Shown: positions 1 to 7,133 of the stretch, in pieces
Layout: each line of letters begins with the position of its first letter
Position numbering within the stretch: the first letter of the stretch is position 1
Origin: Campylobacterota bacterium
GTDB lineage: Bacteria > Campylobacterota > Campylobacteria > Campylobacterales > JAADDG01
Direction: 5' to 3'
DNA length: 9,694 bases
Assembly: GCA_013154075.1 (NCBI GenBank)
Contig: JAADDG010000214.1
Span: forward strand, 1-9,694
Notes under the pieces: generated by a model
What the model was told of the DNA's origin: nothing
Seen by the model: the letters and a program-made list of their open reading frames with translations, nothing else
Databases searched by the model: none
Made by a program: the position numbers and the translations under genes

Positions 1-576
1 CTCTTTGGGATCTATTTGAGAGATTTTTTGAATCTCGAAAGCGGCAAACTCTTTTAGCTCCAGTACTCTCTTCTCTTCCTCTTCTATCTCTTGAAGCTTT
101 TTAAAAACACTCTGATACTCTTTGAAATTCCTTTTAAAGCCTGCCAAAAGATTTTCGTAATTTTCATCTTTTTTTAAAACAAGTCTATCTATGAGTCTCA
201 AAAGATTGTCGCTCTCAAGCTCTTTTGCTTCTCTTAGGGAGAGATACTTTATAAAGCTTTCCGAAATTTCTCTTACTATTTTTTTGGATACGCTTTGATT
301 ATTTATAAAATATCTTACTTTCTGCTCCTTGATGCACTTAAAGATATTCGGCTCATCCTCTTCTATCAAAAAGCGATCCAAGTACAAAGGAGAATCTATA
401 ACGGCCTCGCTAAAAGAGGCTTTGGCCTCTTTGAAGCCGAAAAGAGCTAAAATAGCCTCGAAAAGTATCGATTTTCCGGCTCCACTCGCTCCCGTAAAAA
501 CGATAAAATTCTTATCGAATCTAAGATCGGCCTCTTTGAAAGATAGATGATTTTTCAGATAAAATCTCTCTACCAC
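1..576 (-). CDS. recN: DNA repair ATPase RecN, N-terminal part (runs off left edge)
   Basis: RecN is an SMC-like ATPase that acts on DNA ends during double-strand-break repair. I translated 192 codons from a GTG at 576 with no stop before the window edge. Residues 29-36 are a Walker A motif (GASGAGKS), followed by ILFEAILALFGF, typical of the RecN head. Residues from about 150 onward are rich in Glu and Lys with a heptad look (KLQEIEEEEKRVLELKEF), the start of the coiled coil, and the visible part ends in QIDPKE, as in RecN. The GTG lies inside the last codons of nadK (GTGGTAG, where TAG is the nadK stop). A G-rich Shine-Dalgarno-like run (GGGGGGA) lies just upstream, and MVERFYLKNHLSF has the usual RecN opening, so this start is well supported. 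Roughly two thirds of the protein, including the C-terminal ATPase half, lies outside the window. Confidence 0.9.
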   Translation of the reverse strand, partial: MVERFYLKNHLSFKEADLRFDKNFIVFTGASGAGKSILFEAILALFGFKEAKASFSEAVIDSPLYLDRFLIEEDEPNIFKCIKEQKVRYFINNQSVSKKIVREISESFIKYLSLREAKELESDNLLRLIDRLVLKKDENYENLLAGFKRNFKEYQSVFKKLQEIEEEEKRVLELKEFAAFEIQKISQIDPKE

Positions 577-1469
577 GAATCCCCCCAATGCAATTTTGTT
601 TTCAGTACGTCAAAATAGTTTCTTTGAATTCTATGAATCATCAAAGCGCCTCTATCCGCTATCTTGATCTTTACATTCTCAAAATCTTTCATCTGATAGA
701 TATCCTGCCCGTCCACTACCACTATCACGTCATCATCGCTCTTAAACTCGATCTCGAAATCCACAGGCAAAACAAGAGGTCTTTGAGTAAGGGAATGAGG
801 ACAGATGGGAGTTAGGATGATAGCCTCCGTCAAAGGAAAAACCACGGGCCCGCCCGCCGATAGATTATAAGCCGTAGATCCGGTGGGAGTGGAGACTATA
901 AGGCCGTCTCCGTAGTAGCTGTTTAGATGTTTTCGCTCCATATAAGCGCTCTCGCTTGATACGAAAGCGTGAACGTTTACCATCCCTTCCATACTCTTTC
1001 TGGAAAAAACGATATCGTTAAAGGCGATTATTCCCTTTAGCTCCCCATCCTTCTTCATTTTCATATCTATAACCATTCTAACATCTATTCTATATTCGCC
1101 CTCAAAAATCTTATCTATAAAACTCTCCATCTCATCCAAAGTAACATCCGCCAAAAAGCCGAGATTCCCGGCATTTATACCCAAAACCGGTTTGCCGTAG
1201 GGAAAACTTCTTCTGCTTAGAGATATAAGCGTACCGTCCCCTCCTATGGAGATCAAAAAATCGCTTCTTTTGCACATCTCTTCAAAGTCCACTCCCTCGA
1301 CTCCCAAAATCTCGGCACTCTTTTTCTCTACCAAAAGAGTGACTCCATACTCAGAAAGCTTCTTTTTGAGTCTCTCGTAATAGGGCTTTAGGCTTGGAGA
1401 ATTTGGTCTTACGCTAAGGCCGACGATCTCTATCTTTGATAATTTTTTATTATAGTTTTTTAAATACAT
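570..1469 (-). CDS. nadK: NAD kinase
   Basis: The enzyme phosphorylates NAD to NADP in the cytoplasm, using ATP or polyphosphate. The 299-residue length is normal for the bacterial family. The diagnostic GGDGT lies at residues 76-80, with the catalytic Asp at 78. NAGNLGFL follows at 99-106 and FNDIV at 150-154 (the family NE/D motif). The glycine-rich substrate loop GDGLIVSTPTGSTAYNLSAGGP spans about 187-208. The ATG at 1469 has no recognisable Shine-Dalgarno, but no other ATG, GTG or TTG occurs in frame in the first 20 codons, and the N-terminal length before the GLSVRPN strand fits epsilonproteobacterial homologues. It lies 50 bases after the exonuclease gene and overlaps the GTG of recN at its 3' end. 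The nadK-recN pairing is common in bacteria. Confidence 0.95.
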   Translation of the reverse strand: MYLKNYNKKLSKIEIVGLSVRPNSPSLKPYYERLKKKLSEYGVTLLVEKKSAEILGVEGVDFEEMCKRSDFLISIGGDGTLISLSRRSFPYGKPVLGINAGNLGFLADVTLDEMESFIDKIFEGEYRIDVRMVIDMKMKKDGELKGIIAFNDIVFSRKSMEGMVNVHAFVSSESAYMERKHLNSYYGDGLIVSTPTGSTAYNLSAGGPVVFPLTEAIILTPICPHSLTQRPLVLPVDFEIEFKSDDDVIVVVDGQDIYQMKDFENVKIKIADRGALMIHRIQRNYFDVLKTKLHWGDSW

Positions 1470-1475
1470 AACTAA

Positions 1476-1486
1476 ATTGTACTATA
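1476..1486 (-). promoter_or_regulatory. Possible -10 element just upstream of nadK
   Basis: The 50-base gap between the exonuclease gene and nadK is very AT-rich. On the minus strand it contains the overlapping hexamers TATAGT and TACAAT, ending only 6 bases before the nadK ATG. No good -35 is visible. If either is used, the mRNA would begin at or within a few bases of the start codon, which would match the missing Shine-Dalgarno. It may equally be chance in AT-rich DNA. Confidence 0.25.
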
Positions 1487-1519
1487 TTTTTATTAAAGAT
1501 AAGTTACGGGACAAAAAGG

Positions 1520-2308
1520 CTATTTGCAAGAGGATTGGGAGTTTTTTTTCTTCTTTTTCTTTTTAAATTCGTTGGGTCTGGCAAAAGAGAGCAGATCTTC
1601 GGTAGTCTTTATCTCGGGCGGAAGATATTTGATTGACTCTTCGAAAATCCTAAGAGCGCTTACGGCGTCGGCCAAAGCTCTATGGTGATTGGAGCTGTCT
1701 ATTTTTAGCTGATCGGTTAGATAAGCAAGACCGTATCTATCGGCTTTGATCGTCTTTTTGGCAAGATCGATAGTACAAAGCTTTCTATTTAAAAGTTTCC
1801 CGTAACCGAGTCTCTCTAAAGAGTTCGAGATAAAATTGAAATCGAAATTGACATTATGAGCTACAAAAACGCTATCTCCCAAAAACTCCTTAAATTTGAC
1901 CAAAACGTTTCTTAAAGAGGAGGCGTCTTTGAGATCGTCGGTGGTTATATTGGTTATTTTGGTGATATATTCGGGAATGAAATCGCATCTAACCAAAGAT
2001 TCGAATCTCCCTATCTCCTTGCCGTTTTTATACTTTACCGCTCCTATTTCGATAATTTGATGTTTATTCGGGCTGCTGCCGTTTGTCTCGATATCTACGA
2101 AACAGAAAGTTTGATCTTTATAGGGAGTGGTCAAAGTCTTTAGATACACCTTATCTCCGTCCTCTTTCAAAGGAAGCCCGTAAGCTTGCAGACAATCCAA
2201 ACCGATCTCGCTATCGACAACTTCGCTATTTGAGATTATCTCTTCGAAATTCTCTTTCGAAATCTTCTCTTTCGAGAGTTTTCTTATAAGATTTTCAATA
2301 TGTTCCAT
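1520..2308 (-). CDS. dnaQ: DnaQ-like 3'-5' exonuclease (DEDDh, DNA polymerase III epsilon-type)
   Basis: This is a metal-dependent 3'-5' exonuclease of the RNase T/DnaQ superfamily, probably the proofreading subunit or a related DNA repair exonuclease. The DEDDh residues are all visible: D72 and E74 in FVDIETNG, D156 in AHNVNFDFNFI, H209 and D214 in HHRALADAV. The exonuclease domain covers about 68-225. An N-terminal segment of about 65 residues precedes it and resembles the extension in Campylobacter DnaQ proteins. The C terminus is a lysine run followed by NSQSSCK. The start ATG at 2308 overlaps the 3' end of trpF by 14 bases, implying translational coupling. The symbol is given by family and synteny (an rpe-dnaQ neighbourhood is recalled from Campylobacter). 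A non-replicative paralogue of epsilon is the main alternative. Confidence 0.85.
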   Translation of the reverse strand: MEHIENLIRKLSKEKISKENFEEIISNSEVVDSEIGLDCLQAYGLPLKEDGDKVYLKTLTTPYKDQTFCFVDIETNGSSPNKHQIIEIGAVKYKNGKEIGRFESLVRCDFIPEYITKITNITTDDLKDASSLRNVLVKFKEFLGDSVFVAHNVNFDFNFISNSLERLGYGKLLNRKLCTIDLAKKTIKADRYGLAYLTDQLKIDSSNHHRALADAVSALRIFEESIKYLPPEIKTTEDLLSFARPNEFKKKKKKKNSQSSCK

Positions 2309-2891
2309 TCTTTACCGCTTTTATAAACTCATAAACCTTTTTGAAATCTTTTTTGCCCTTTCTCTCTTCCACTCCACTGCTAACGTCCACTCCGTAAAAT
2401 CCAAGATCCAACACTTCCGTAACATTTTTGGGAGTCAAACCGCCGGCTAAAATAATTTTGGAATTGTCTCTATTCTCAAACCAGGAGATATCGAGCCTTT
2501 TGCCCTCTCCTCCGTAACTTTCCACAAAAGCGTCCACTATTCTATACTCGTTTGCAAAAAGATCCAAATCCTCTTCTTTTTTGGCTCTAACCACTTTGAT
2601 ATGTTTTACTTCAAGCTCTCTATAAAACTCCTCGTCAGCCTCGAAATGGATCTGAGCCAAAGAGATGGAGGCTTCTTTGCAAACGCTATTTACGAAAGAG
2701 GCACTCTGATTGACAAAGAGCCCCACCCTCTCCACAAACGGCGGAAGAGCATCGCAAATCTCAAAAGCCTCTTTAGGCGTAATATATCTTGGAGATTTTT
2801 CATAAAAGACAAATCCCAAAGCATCCGCCCCCGCCTCCACACAAAAAAGAGCGTCATCTATATTGGTAATCCCGCAGATCTTTACTCTCAT
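2295..2891 (-). CDS. trpF: Phosphoribosylanthranilate isomerase
   Basis: TrpF converts N-(5-phosphoribosyl)anthranilate to CdRP in tryptophan biosynthesis and is a cytoplasmic (beta/alpha)8 barrel. The 198-residue protein opens with MRVKICGIT, holding the catalytic Cys at 6. It continues with GADALGFVF (21-29), IVDAFV with the likely general-acid Asp at 120, YGGEGKRLDISWF (126-138), and the phosphate-binding end AGGLTPKNV (149-157) and DVSSGVE (169-175). I chose the ATG at 2891, which shares one base with the rpe stop (TGATG) and has AAGG six bases upstream, over a TTG one codon earlier. It is separated from other trp genes here and sits inside an unrelated housekeeping group between rpe and the exonuclease gene. 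Confidence 0.93.
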   Translation of the reverse strand: MRVKICGITNIDDALFCVEAGADALGFVFYEKSPRYITPKEAFEICDALPPFVERVGLFVNQSASFVNSVCKEASISLAQIHFEADEEFYRELEVKHIKVVRAKKEEDLDLFANEYRIVDAFVESYGGEGKRLDISWFENRDNSKIILAGGLTPKNVTEVLDLGFYGVDVSSGVEERKGKKDFKKVYEFIKAVKNGTY

Positions 2892-3538
2892 CAAACCTTC
2901 AGACTCTCTATCGCTTTTTTGTAATCCGCGCTTTTATAAACATAGCTTCCGGCCACCACTATATCGACTCCGGCATCTTTTAGATCTTTTACGTTTTTGT
3001 CGTTTACACCGCCGTCAACCTCGATCAAAGCGGAGGAATTTTTCCTAAGGATGAGATCTTTAACTCTTTTTGCTTTTTCCAAAACCTGAGGTATGAACTT
3101 CTGCCCGCCAAATCCCGGATTTACGCTCATCAAAAGCACCATATCAAGATCGTTTATTATATATTCGAGATTCTGCTCTATCGTATGAGGATTTAGAGAA
3201 ACGGCCGCTTTGATACCTAAAGATTTGATCTTTTGAATAAGTCTGTGGGGATGGTATTCGCTCTCAAGGTGAAAAGTAATAAATTCGGGCTTCAAAGGAG
3301 CGAAAATATCTACAAAAAAATTATTATTCAAAACCATCAAATGGACATCCAAAGGTTTGCTTGAAGCTTTGGCCACAGCCTCTACGACTACGGGCCCTAT
3401 AGTCATATTCGGCACGAAATGGCCGTCCATCACATCCACATGAATATAATCGCATCCCCCCTCGCAAACCGCTCTAACTTCGGAGGCCAAATTCCCGAAA
3501 TCCGCAGATAAGATACTCGGAGCTACCTTCATCCTCAT
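2891..3538 (-). CDS. rpe: Ribulose-phosphate 3-epimerase
   Basis: Rpe interconverts ribulose-5-phosphate and xylulose-5-phosphate in the pentose phosphate pathway (and Calvin cycle where present). The 215-residue protein has all family hallmarks: APSILSADFGNL (6-17), HVDVMDGHFVPNMTIGP (33-49), DVHLMV (64-69), SVNPGFGGQKF (138-148) and IEVDGGVN (172-179). The metal ligands H33, D35, H66 and D175 are present, with the two Asp residues as the acid/base pair. The start ATG at 3538 follows AAGGCG at good spacing. A second in-frame ATG two codons on is less well placed. It leads the rpe-trpF-dnaQ-nadK-recN group and ends in a one-base stop/start overlap with trpF. Confidence 0.96.
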   Translation of the reverse strand: MRMKVAPSILSADFGNLASEVRAVCEGGCDYIHVDVMDGHFVPNMTIGPVVVEAVAKASSKPLDVHLMVLNNNFFVDIFAPLKPEFITFHLESEYHPHRLIQKIKSLGIKAAVSLNPHTIEQNLEYIINDLDMVLLMSVNPGFGGQKFIPQVLEKAKRVKDLILRKNSSALIEVDGGVNDKNVKDLKDAGVDIVVAGSYVYKSADYKKAIESLKV

Positions 3539-3564
3539 AAAACGCCTTTTTTAGTGAAAAGTTT

Positions 3565-3570
3565 ATCATA
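3565..3570 (-). promoter_or_regulatory. Candidate -10 box for the rpe gene group
   Basis: The 54-base gap between modC and rpe has, on the minus strand, TATGAT about 26 bases before the rpe ATG, preceded by T-rich DNA (TTTTTTGTGGTTTT). No clear -35 hexamer is seen, which is common for the primary sigma factor of Campylobacterota, where a T-rich stretch stands in for the -35. No terminator hairpin follows modC, so read-through from the mod genes is also possible. Confidence 0.4.
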
Positions 3571-3592
3571 TTTTCCCTAAAACCACAAAAAA

Positions 3593-4438
3593 CTACGCTA
3601 TAAAAAGGGTTGAAGCATCCACTCCTATCTTTATTTTCCGGCCTATCTGAAGATCTGAAACTCTCTCTTTCGATATCGGTATCAAAACTATCTTGCCTTC
3701 TACAAAAACAACCGCTCTACTCTCTCCCTCTCTCTTCAAAATATCCAAAACCTCTCCCCAAAAAAAGAGCTTCTTATCGCTCTCTTTCAAAAACAGCTCT
3801 TTAGCGCTCCCCTCCTTTATAATCTCTCCAAACTCAAGCACTACGACTCTATCCGCAAGCCTATATATTTCACTTGGATCGTGGCTTACCATGATAGTGG
3901 TGGTTTTAAACTCTTTGTGCAAAAGAGAGATCTCTTTTTGCAGTTTTATTCTCATATCCATATCCAAAGCCGAAAGCGGCTCATCCATCAAAAGAAGTTT
4001 AGGCCTTTTCATCAAAGCTCTACAGAGTGCGACTCTTTGCTTTTGGCCTCCGCTAAGAGTGGCGGGCAATCTATCGGATAGATCCAAAAGATCGGTAATC
4101 TCCAAAAGACGCCTTGCCAAAGGGATATCGTTCCTTACATAAAGCAGATTTCCCAAAACGCTCATATTGGGAAAAAGTGCATAATCTTGAAAAACAAAAC
4201 CTATCTCTCTTTTTTGTGGTTTTAAAAAAACCTTTTCATTTTGCCAAATCTCTCCGTCCACTTCGATTACGCCTCCTCCTCTCTCAAGTCCCGCCAAGAT
4301 CCTAAGAAAAGTTGTCTTTCCGCTTCCGCTCTTTCCGGTAACAACCAAAAATTCGCCCCTTTTTATACTCAAAGAGACTTTAAGCTCCATCTCTCCGCCG
4401 ATACCATGAAGCTTCTTACCGATATCTATAAAAACCAT
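3593..4438 (-). CDS. modC: Molybdate ABC transporter ATP-binding protein
   Basis: ModC powers molybdate import through ModB at the inner membrane. The 281-residue protein has Walker A GKSGSGKT (35-42), Q-loop Gln84 in FVFQDYALFP, the ABC signature LSGGQKQRVALCRAL (128-142), Walker B LLLMDEPLSALD (148-159) and switch His186 in VSHD. After residue about 225 a short C-terminal part (WGEVLDILKREG to IGVDASTLFIA) resembles one Mop/TOBE unit. That is shorter than the double Mop of the roughly 350-residue E. coli ModC, so molybdate-dependent trans-inhibition may be reduced. The ATG at 4438 overlaps the modB stop as TGATG. A TTG one codon upstream is a less likely start. Specificity is assigned from the modABC order and the C-terminal unit; tungstate is the alternative. 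Confidence 0.88.
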   Translation of the reverse strand: MVFIDIGKKLHGIGGEMELKVSLSIKRGEFLVVTGKSGSGKTTFLRILAGLERGGGVIEVDGEIWQNEKVFLKPQKREIGFVFQDYALFPNMSVLGNLLYVRNDIPLARRLLEITDLLDLSDRLPATLSGGQKQRVALCRALMKRPKLLLMDEPLSALDMDMRIKLQKEISLLHKEFKTTTIMVSHDPSEIYRLADRVVVLEFGEIIKEGSAKELFLKESDKKLFFWGEVLDILKREGESRAVVFVEGKIVLIPISKERVSDLQIGRKIKIGVDASTLFIA

Positions 4439-5127
4439 CAAAAACCTATCTTTTTGATTTTTCGATTAAAGAGATAGACTCCAAGAAGAGTAAGAAAGCT
4501 GATAAAAACCATAATGGCGCTATAGATATGAGCGCTTTTATAATCCATCATCTCAACCATCTCATAAATGGCTACGGAAGCTACCTTCGTCTCTCCCGGA
4601 ATACTTCCTCCCACCATCAAAACCACTCCGAATTCCCCCACCGTATGAGCGAAAGTTACGATCAAAGCGGTAAGAAGAGAGGGTTTGATATTGGGAATCG
4701 CTACTTTAAGTATAGTCTCTATAACTCCCTTTCCGCTTATATAGCTTGCCTCAAGCATATTTTTATTTAGAGACTCAAAACCGCTTTGAAGAGGCTGCAC
4801 CATAAAAGGAAGAGAGTAAAAACAGCTCGCCACCACAAGACCGCCAAAACTAAAGACAAGATCTATATTAAAGACTCTCTCGAAAAAAGCTCCGATCGGA
4901 GAGTTTTTGGAAAGAGCCACAAGAATATAAAATCCCAAAACGGAAGGAGGCAAAACGATAGGAAGAGCGGTTAGAGCCTCTATGAAAGGTTTGGTTTTGG
5001 AAGCGGTCTGAGAAAGCCACCAAGCAAGAGGCAAAGATACGACAAACAAAATCAAAGTAGTAATAAAAGCAAGTTTAAACGAGAGAACGAAAGGGGTAAA
5101 ATCGATACTCAAAATATCCTCAAGCAC
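4438..5127 (-). CDS. modB: Molybdate ABC transporter permease
   Basis: ModB is the inner-membrane channel of the molybdate importer. The 229-residue protein has about five to six hydrophobic segments: roughly 13-38, 54-72, 92-110, 150-172 and 199-221, with one amphipathic region between. The cytoplasmic EAA loop that docks on ModC is at about 126-145 (EASYISGKGVIETILKVAIP). HTVGEFGVVLMVGGSIPGET (161-180) is characteristic of ModB/CysT-type permeases. Translation starts at GTG 5127, supported by TAGGA about six bases upstream. It follows modA by 39 bases with no terminator and overlaps modC by one base, so the three are almost certainly one transcript. Confidence 0.92.
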   Translation of the reverse strand: MLEDILSIDFTPFVLSFKLAFITTLILFVVSLPLAWWLSQTASKTKPFIEALTALPIVLPPSVLGFYILVALSKNSPIGAFFERVFNIDLVFSFGGLVVASCFYSLPFMVQPLQSGFESLNKNMLEASYISGKGVIETILKVAIPNIKPSLLTALIVTFAHTVGEFGVVLMVGGSIPGETKVASVAIYEMVEMMDYKSAHIYSAIMVFISFLTLLGVYLFNRKIKKIGF

Positions 5128-5166
5128 AAAAATTCCTATATTTAATTTTTGAGCTCTATTTTACCA

Positions 5167-5913
5167 TCAATCAATTAAATATCCGTAATTTCTAAAAACC
5201 TCTTTCGCTTCCTTCGAAGATAGAAATTCAAAAAACTCTTTTGCTCCTTTGCTCTTAATCCCCTTGTTTACGATCACCGCTCCCTGTTTTATAGGCTCGT
5301 AAAGTTTGTGATCCACTTCTATCCAATTCTCTTTTTCTTTAAATCTCTTCATCAAAGGGGAGTAAAGAGCCGATTTGGCAATCAGACCGATATCCGCCGC
5401 TTTCAGTGCGTAAGCGGTGGTTTGTGAGACGGATTCGCCAAAAATCAGTTTATTTTTCACCTTATCCAAAAGAAAAGCATTTCTTAAAGCCTCAAAAGCG
5501 GCTTTTCCGTAAGGGGCGGTTTTGGGATTGGCTACGGCTATCTTTTTGATATCTTTATCCTCCAAAATATAAAGCCCTTTTGAAAAATCCCTCTTTTTTA
5601 CGCTAAAGAGAGCCAAAGAGCCCTTTGCGTAAACCAAAGGTTTGCTCAAAGCAATACCTTTTTTATAAAGAGTTTGAGGATATTTAAGATCCGCCGACAT
5701 AAAGATATGATAAGGAGCTCCATGCTCTATTTGAGCGGTAAGCTTGCCACTGCTTCCTAAAGTAACTCTAACCTTTACATCGGGATGAAGTTTATTGAAA
5801 CTCTTTATCAAATCTCCTATCGCATAGCTGACGTTAGCCGCAGCCGCTACGTTAATACTCTCTCCAAAAAGAAAAGATGCCAAAAAAATCAGAACGAAAA
5901 AAGCTCTCTTCAC
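5167..5913 (-). CDS. modA: Molybdate ABC transporter periplasmic binding protein
   Basis: ModA captures molybdate in the periplasm and delivers it to ModBC. The 248-residue precursor begins with a classical Sec signal peptide (MKRAFFVLIFLASFLFGES), with cleavage likely near residue 17-19 and no lipobox. The mature part opens with INVAAAANVSYAIGDL. GSSGKL and the stretch around FMSADLKYPQTLYKKG follow, then NPKTAPYGKAAFEAL and VSQTTAYALKAADIGL, the usual ModA-type oxyanion-binding landmarks. The start is GTG at 5913, with AAGGGG four bases upstream of the intervening CGGC. It lies 24 bases after the SQR-family gene, with a small hairpin between them. Tungstate or another oxyanion is possible, but gene order favours molybdate. 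Confidence 0.88.
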   Translation of the reverse strand: MKRAFFVLIFLASFLFGESINVAAAANVSYAIGDLIKSFNKLHPDVKVRVTLGSSGKLTAQIEHGAPYHIFMSADLKYPQTLYKKGIALSKPLVYAKGSLALFSVKKRDFSKGLYILEDKDIKKIAVANPKTAPYGKAAFEALRNAFLLDKVKNKLIFGESVSQTTAYALKAADIGLIAKSALYSPLMKRFKEKENWIEVDHKLYEPIKQGAVIVNKGIKSKGAKEFFEFLSSKEAKEVFRNYGYLID

Positions 5914-5930
5914 GCCGCCCCTTTACAAAA

Positions 5931-5950
5931 TCCGGGATTAAAGCCCCGGA
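5931..5950 (-). terminator. Hairpin at the end of the SQR-family gene, weak terminator or attenuator
   Basis: On the minus strand TCCGGG, an 8-base loop GCTTTAAT and CCCGGA form a perfect 6-bp GC-rich stem, followed by only TTTTG. The TAA stop of the SQR-family gene lies in the loop. The modA Shine-Dalgarno begins about seven bases after the stem. With so short a U-tract it would be a leaky terminator, allowing partial read-through to modABC, or it may act as an mRNA processing or stability element. Confidence 0.45.
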
Positions 5951-7107
5951 ATTCTTGGAATTTTGTCAAGTTTGGAGTTTCTGCAATACCAGCCCCATCC
6001 CTTTTTAAGCCAATGGCCCACCAAAGGCATAGGAAGCATCAAACCTCTCTTATCGTCTCTATAAACAAACGCCGCTCCGTCTCCGCTATCCATTACGCAA
6101 ATGATATTTAGATGATGGATATAGCTCTCTTTTTTAGCTGATTTCACTCCGCTTGCAACCGCTATATTGTTGGCCGTATTTCTCGCCATAACTTCGGCGA
6201 TATGCCCTTGCTTCGCTCTCCATTCGGGCCCTTCGATATAAGCGCTGTCTCCTATCGCATAAACTCCCTCTATATCTTTAACCTCACAATATTCATCCAC
6301 CAAAACAAATCCCCCTTCGCTCAAAGGAAGATCGCTCTTTTCAAATACGGGATGTCCCGCATTCGCCGGAATATACATCGTAAAATCGCTTTCCATAAAA
6401 GAATTGTCTTCAAAAACTATTCCGTTTGGCTCGAATCTCTTAATCTTTTTACCAAAATGTTTGTTGATATTGAGTCTACTAAAAAACATATCTATCATTT
6501 TAAGAGCTTGAGGCCCGAGCCTCTTTCCGGGCTCAGCCATAGTAGCAAAAAAGGTTAGTTCAAATTTATCTCTAAGTCCTTTTTTTTTCAAATAGTTATG
6601 TACATTAAAAATCATCTCGAAAGCCGGTCCTCCTCTAACTCCCGAACCATCTTTCGGATTACCTCCAAATCCCATAACTATTTTACCGGATCGCTTCTCG
6701 GTAACAAGCTCATCTATCCTATCTCTCATCTTGATGGCATCCTCCGGATCTCCACAAATGGAGAGATAATTCTCACTCCCCCCTACGGGCACCTTACCGG
6801 CTCCTATGGCAATGACCATATAATCGCCACTATACTCTCCTCTCTTACCTACGGCCGTTTTCTCTTTGGCTTTTATTTCGATTATCTCGTCTTGAATCCA
6901 ATTGAATCTATGAACGGCTGCAAGTTCCTCCATAGGAATACAAACATCGCTAAACTCCGCATCATATACCGGAACCCAAATAGAAATAGGATAAATATAC
7001 ATATAAGGTCTTGGAGTAATCAAATCTACACTAAAACCCTCTTTTTTCAAAAAGATAGCGGCCTCTACGCCCGCAAAACCTCCTCCTAAAACCAAAACTT
7101 TTTTCAT
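5938..7107 (-). CDS. FAD-dependent oxidoreductase, sulfide:quinone oxidoreductase family
   Basis: This is probably a membrane-attached flavoprotein oxidising sulfide (to sulfur or polysulfide) and reducing quinone. Of its 389 residues, 1-22 give the FAD-binding Rossmann motif VLVLGGGFAGVEAA, and GVYAIGDSAYIEGPE (281-295) is the second FAD motif. The middle part contains RGGPAFEMIFNVHNYL (159-174), and the tail has ICVMDSGDGAAFVYR (336-350), then GHWLKKGWGWYCR, a basic/aromatic end typical of SQR and flavocytochrome c relatives. Cysteines are at 56, 118, 274, 337 and 375. C118 and C337 lie near positions used in SQR redox chemistry, but the Cys expected in the 155-162 loop is replaced by GVRGGP. 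The ATG at 7107 has AGGAG seven bases upstream. An NDH-2-like or other quinone reductase role is possible, so no subtype symbol is given. Confidence 0.7.
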   Translation of the reverse strand: MKKVLVLGGGFAGVEAAIFLKKEGFSVDLITPRPYMYIYPISIWVPVYDAEFSDVCIPMEELAAVHRFNWIQDEIIEIKAKEKTAVGKRGEYSGDYMVIAIGAGKVPVGGSENYLSICGDPEDAIKMRDRIDELVTEKRSGKIVMGFGGNPKDGSGVRGGPAFEMIFNVHNYLKKKGLRDKFELTFFATMAEPGKRLGPQALKMIDMFFSRLNINKHFGKKIKRFEPNGIVFEDNSFMESDFTMYIPANAGHPVFEKSDLPLSEGGFVLVDEYCEVKDIEGVYAIGDSAYIEGPEWRAKQGHIAEVMARNTANNIAVASGVKSAKKESYIHHLNIICVMDSGDGAAFVYRDDKRGLMLPMPLVGHWLKKGWGWYCRNSKLDKIPRIPGL

Positions 7108-7133
7108 TATTTATCTCCTCACTTCAAAATAGC

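Noticed and set aside
2892..2894. TTG start one codon upstream of the trpF ATG
   Set aside because: The ATG in TGATG gives the usual MRVKICG start and a standard stop/start coupling. The same reasoning rejects the TTG at 4441 for modC.
3539..3592. Rho-independent terminator after modC
   Set aside because: TTTTTT follows the modC stop but no stable stem precedes it.
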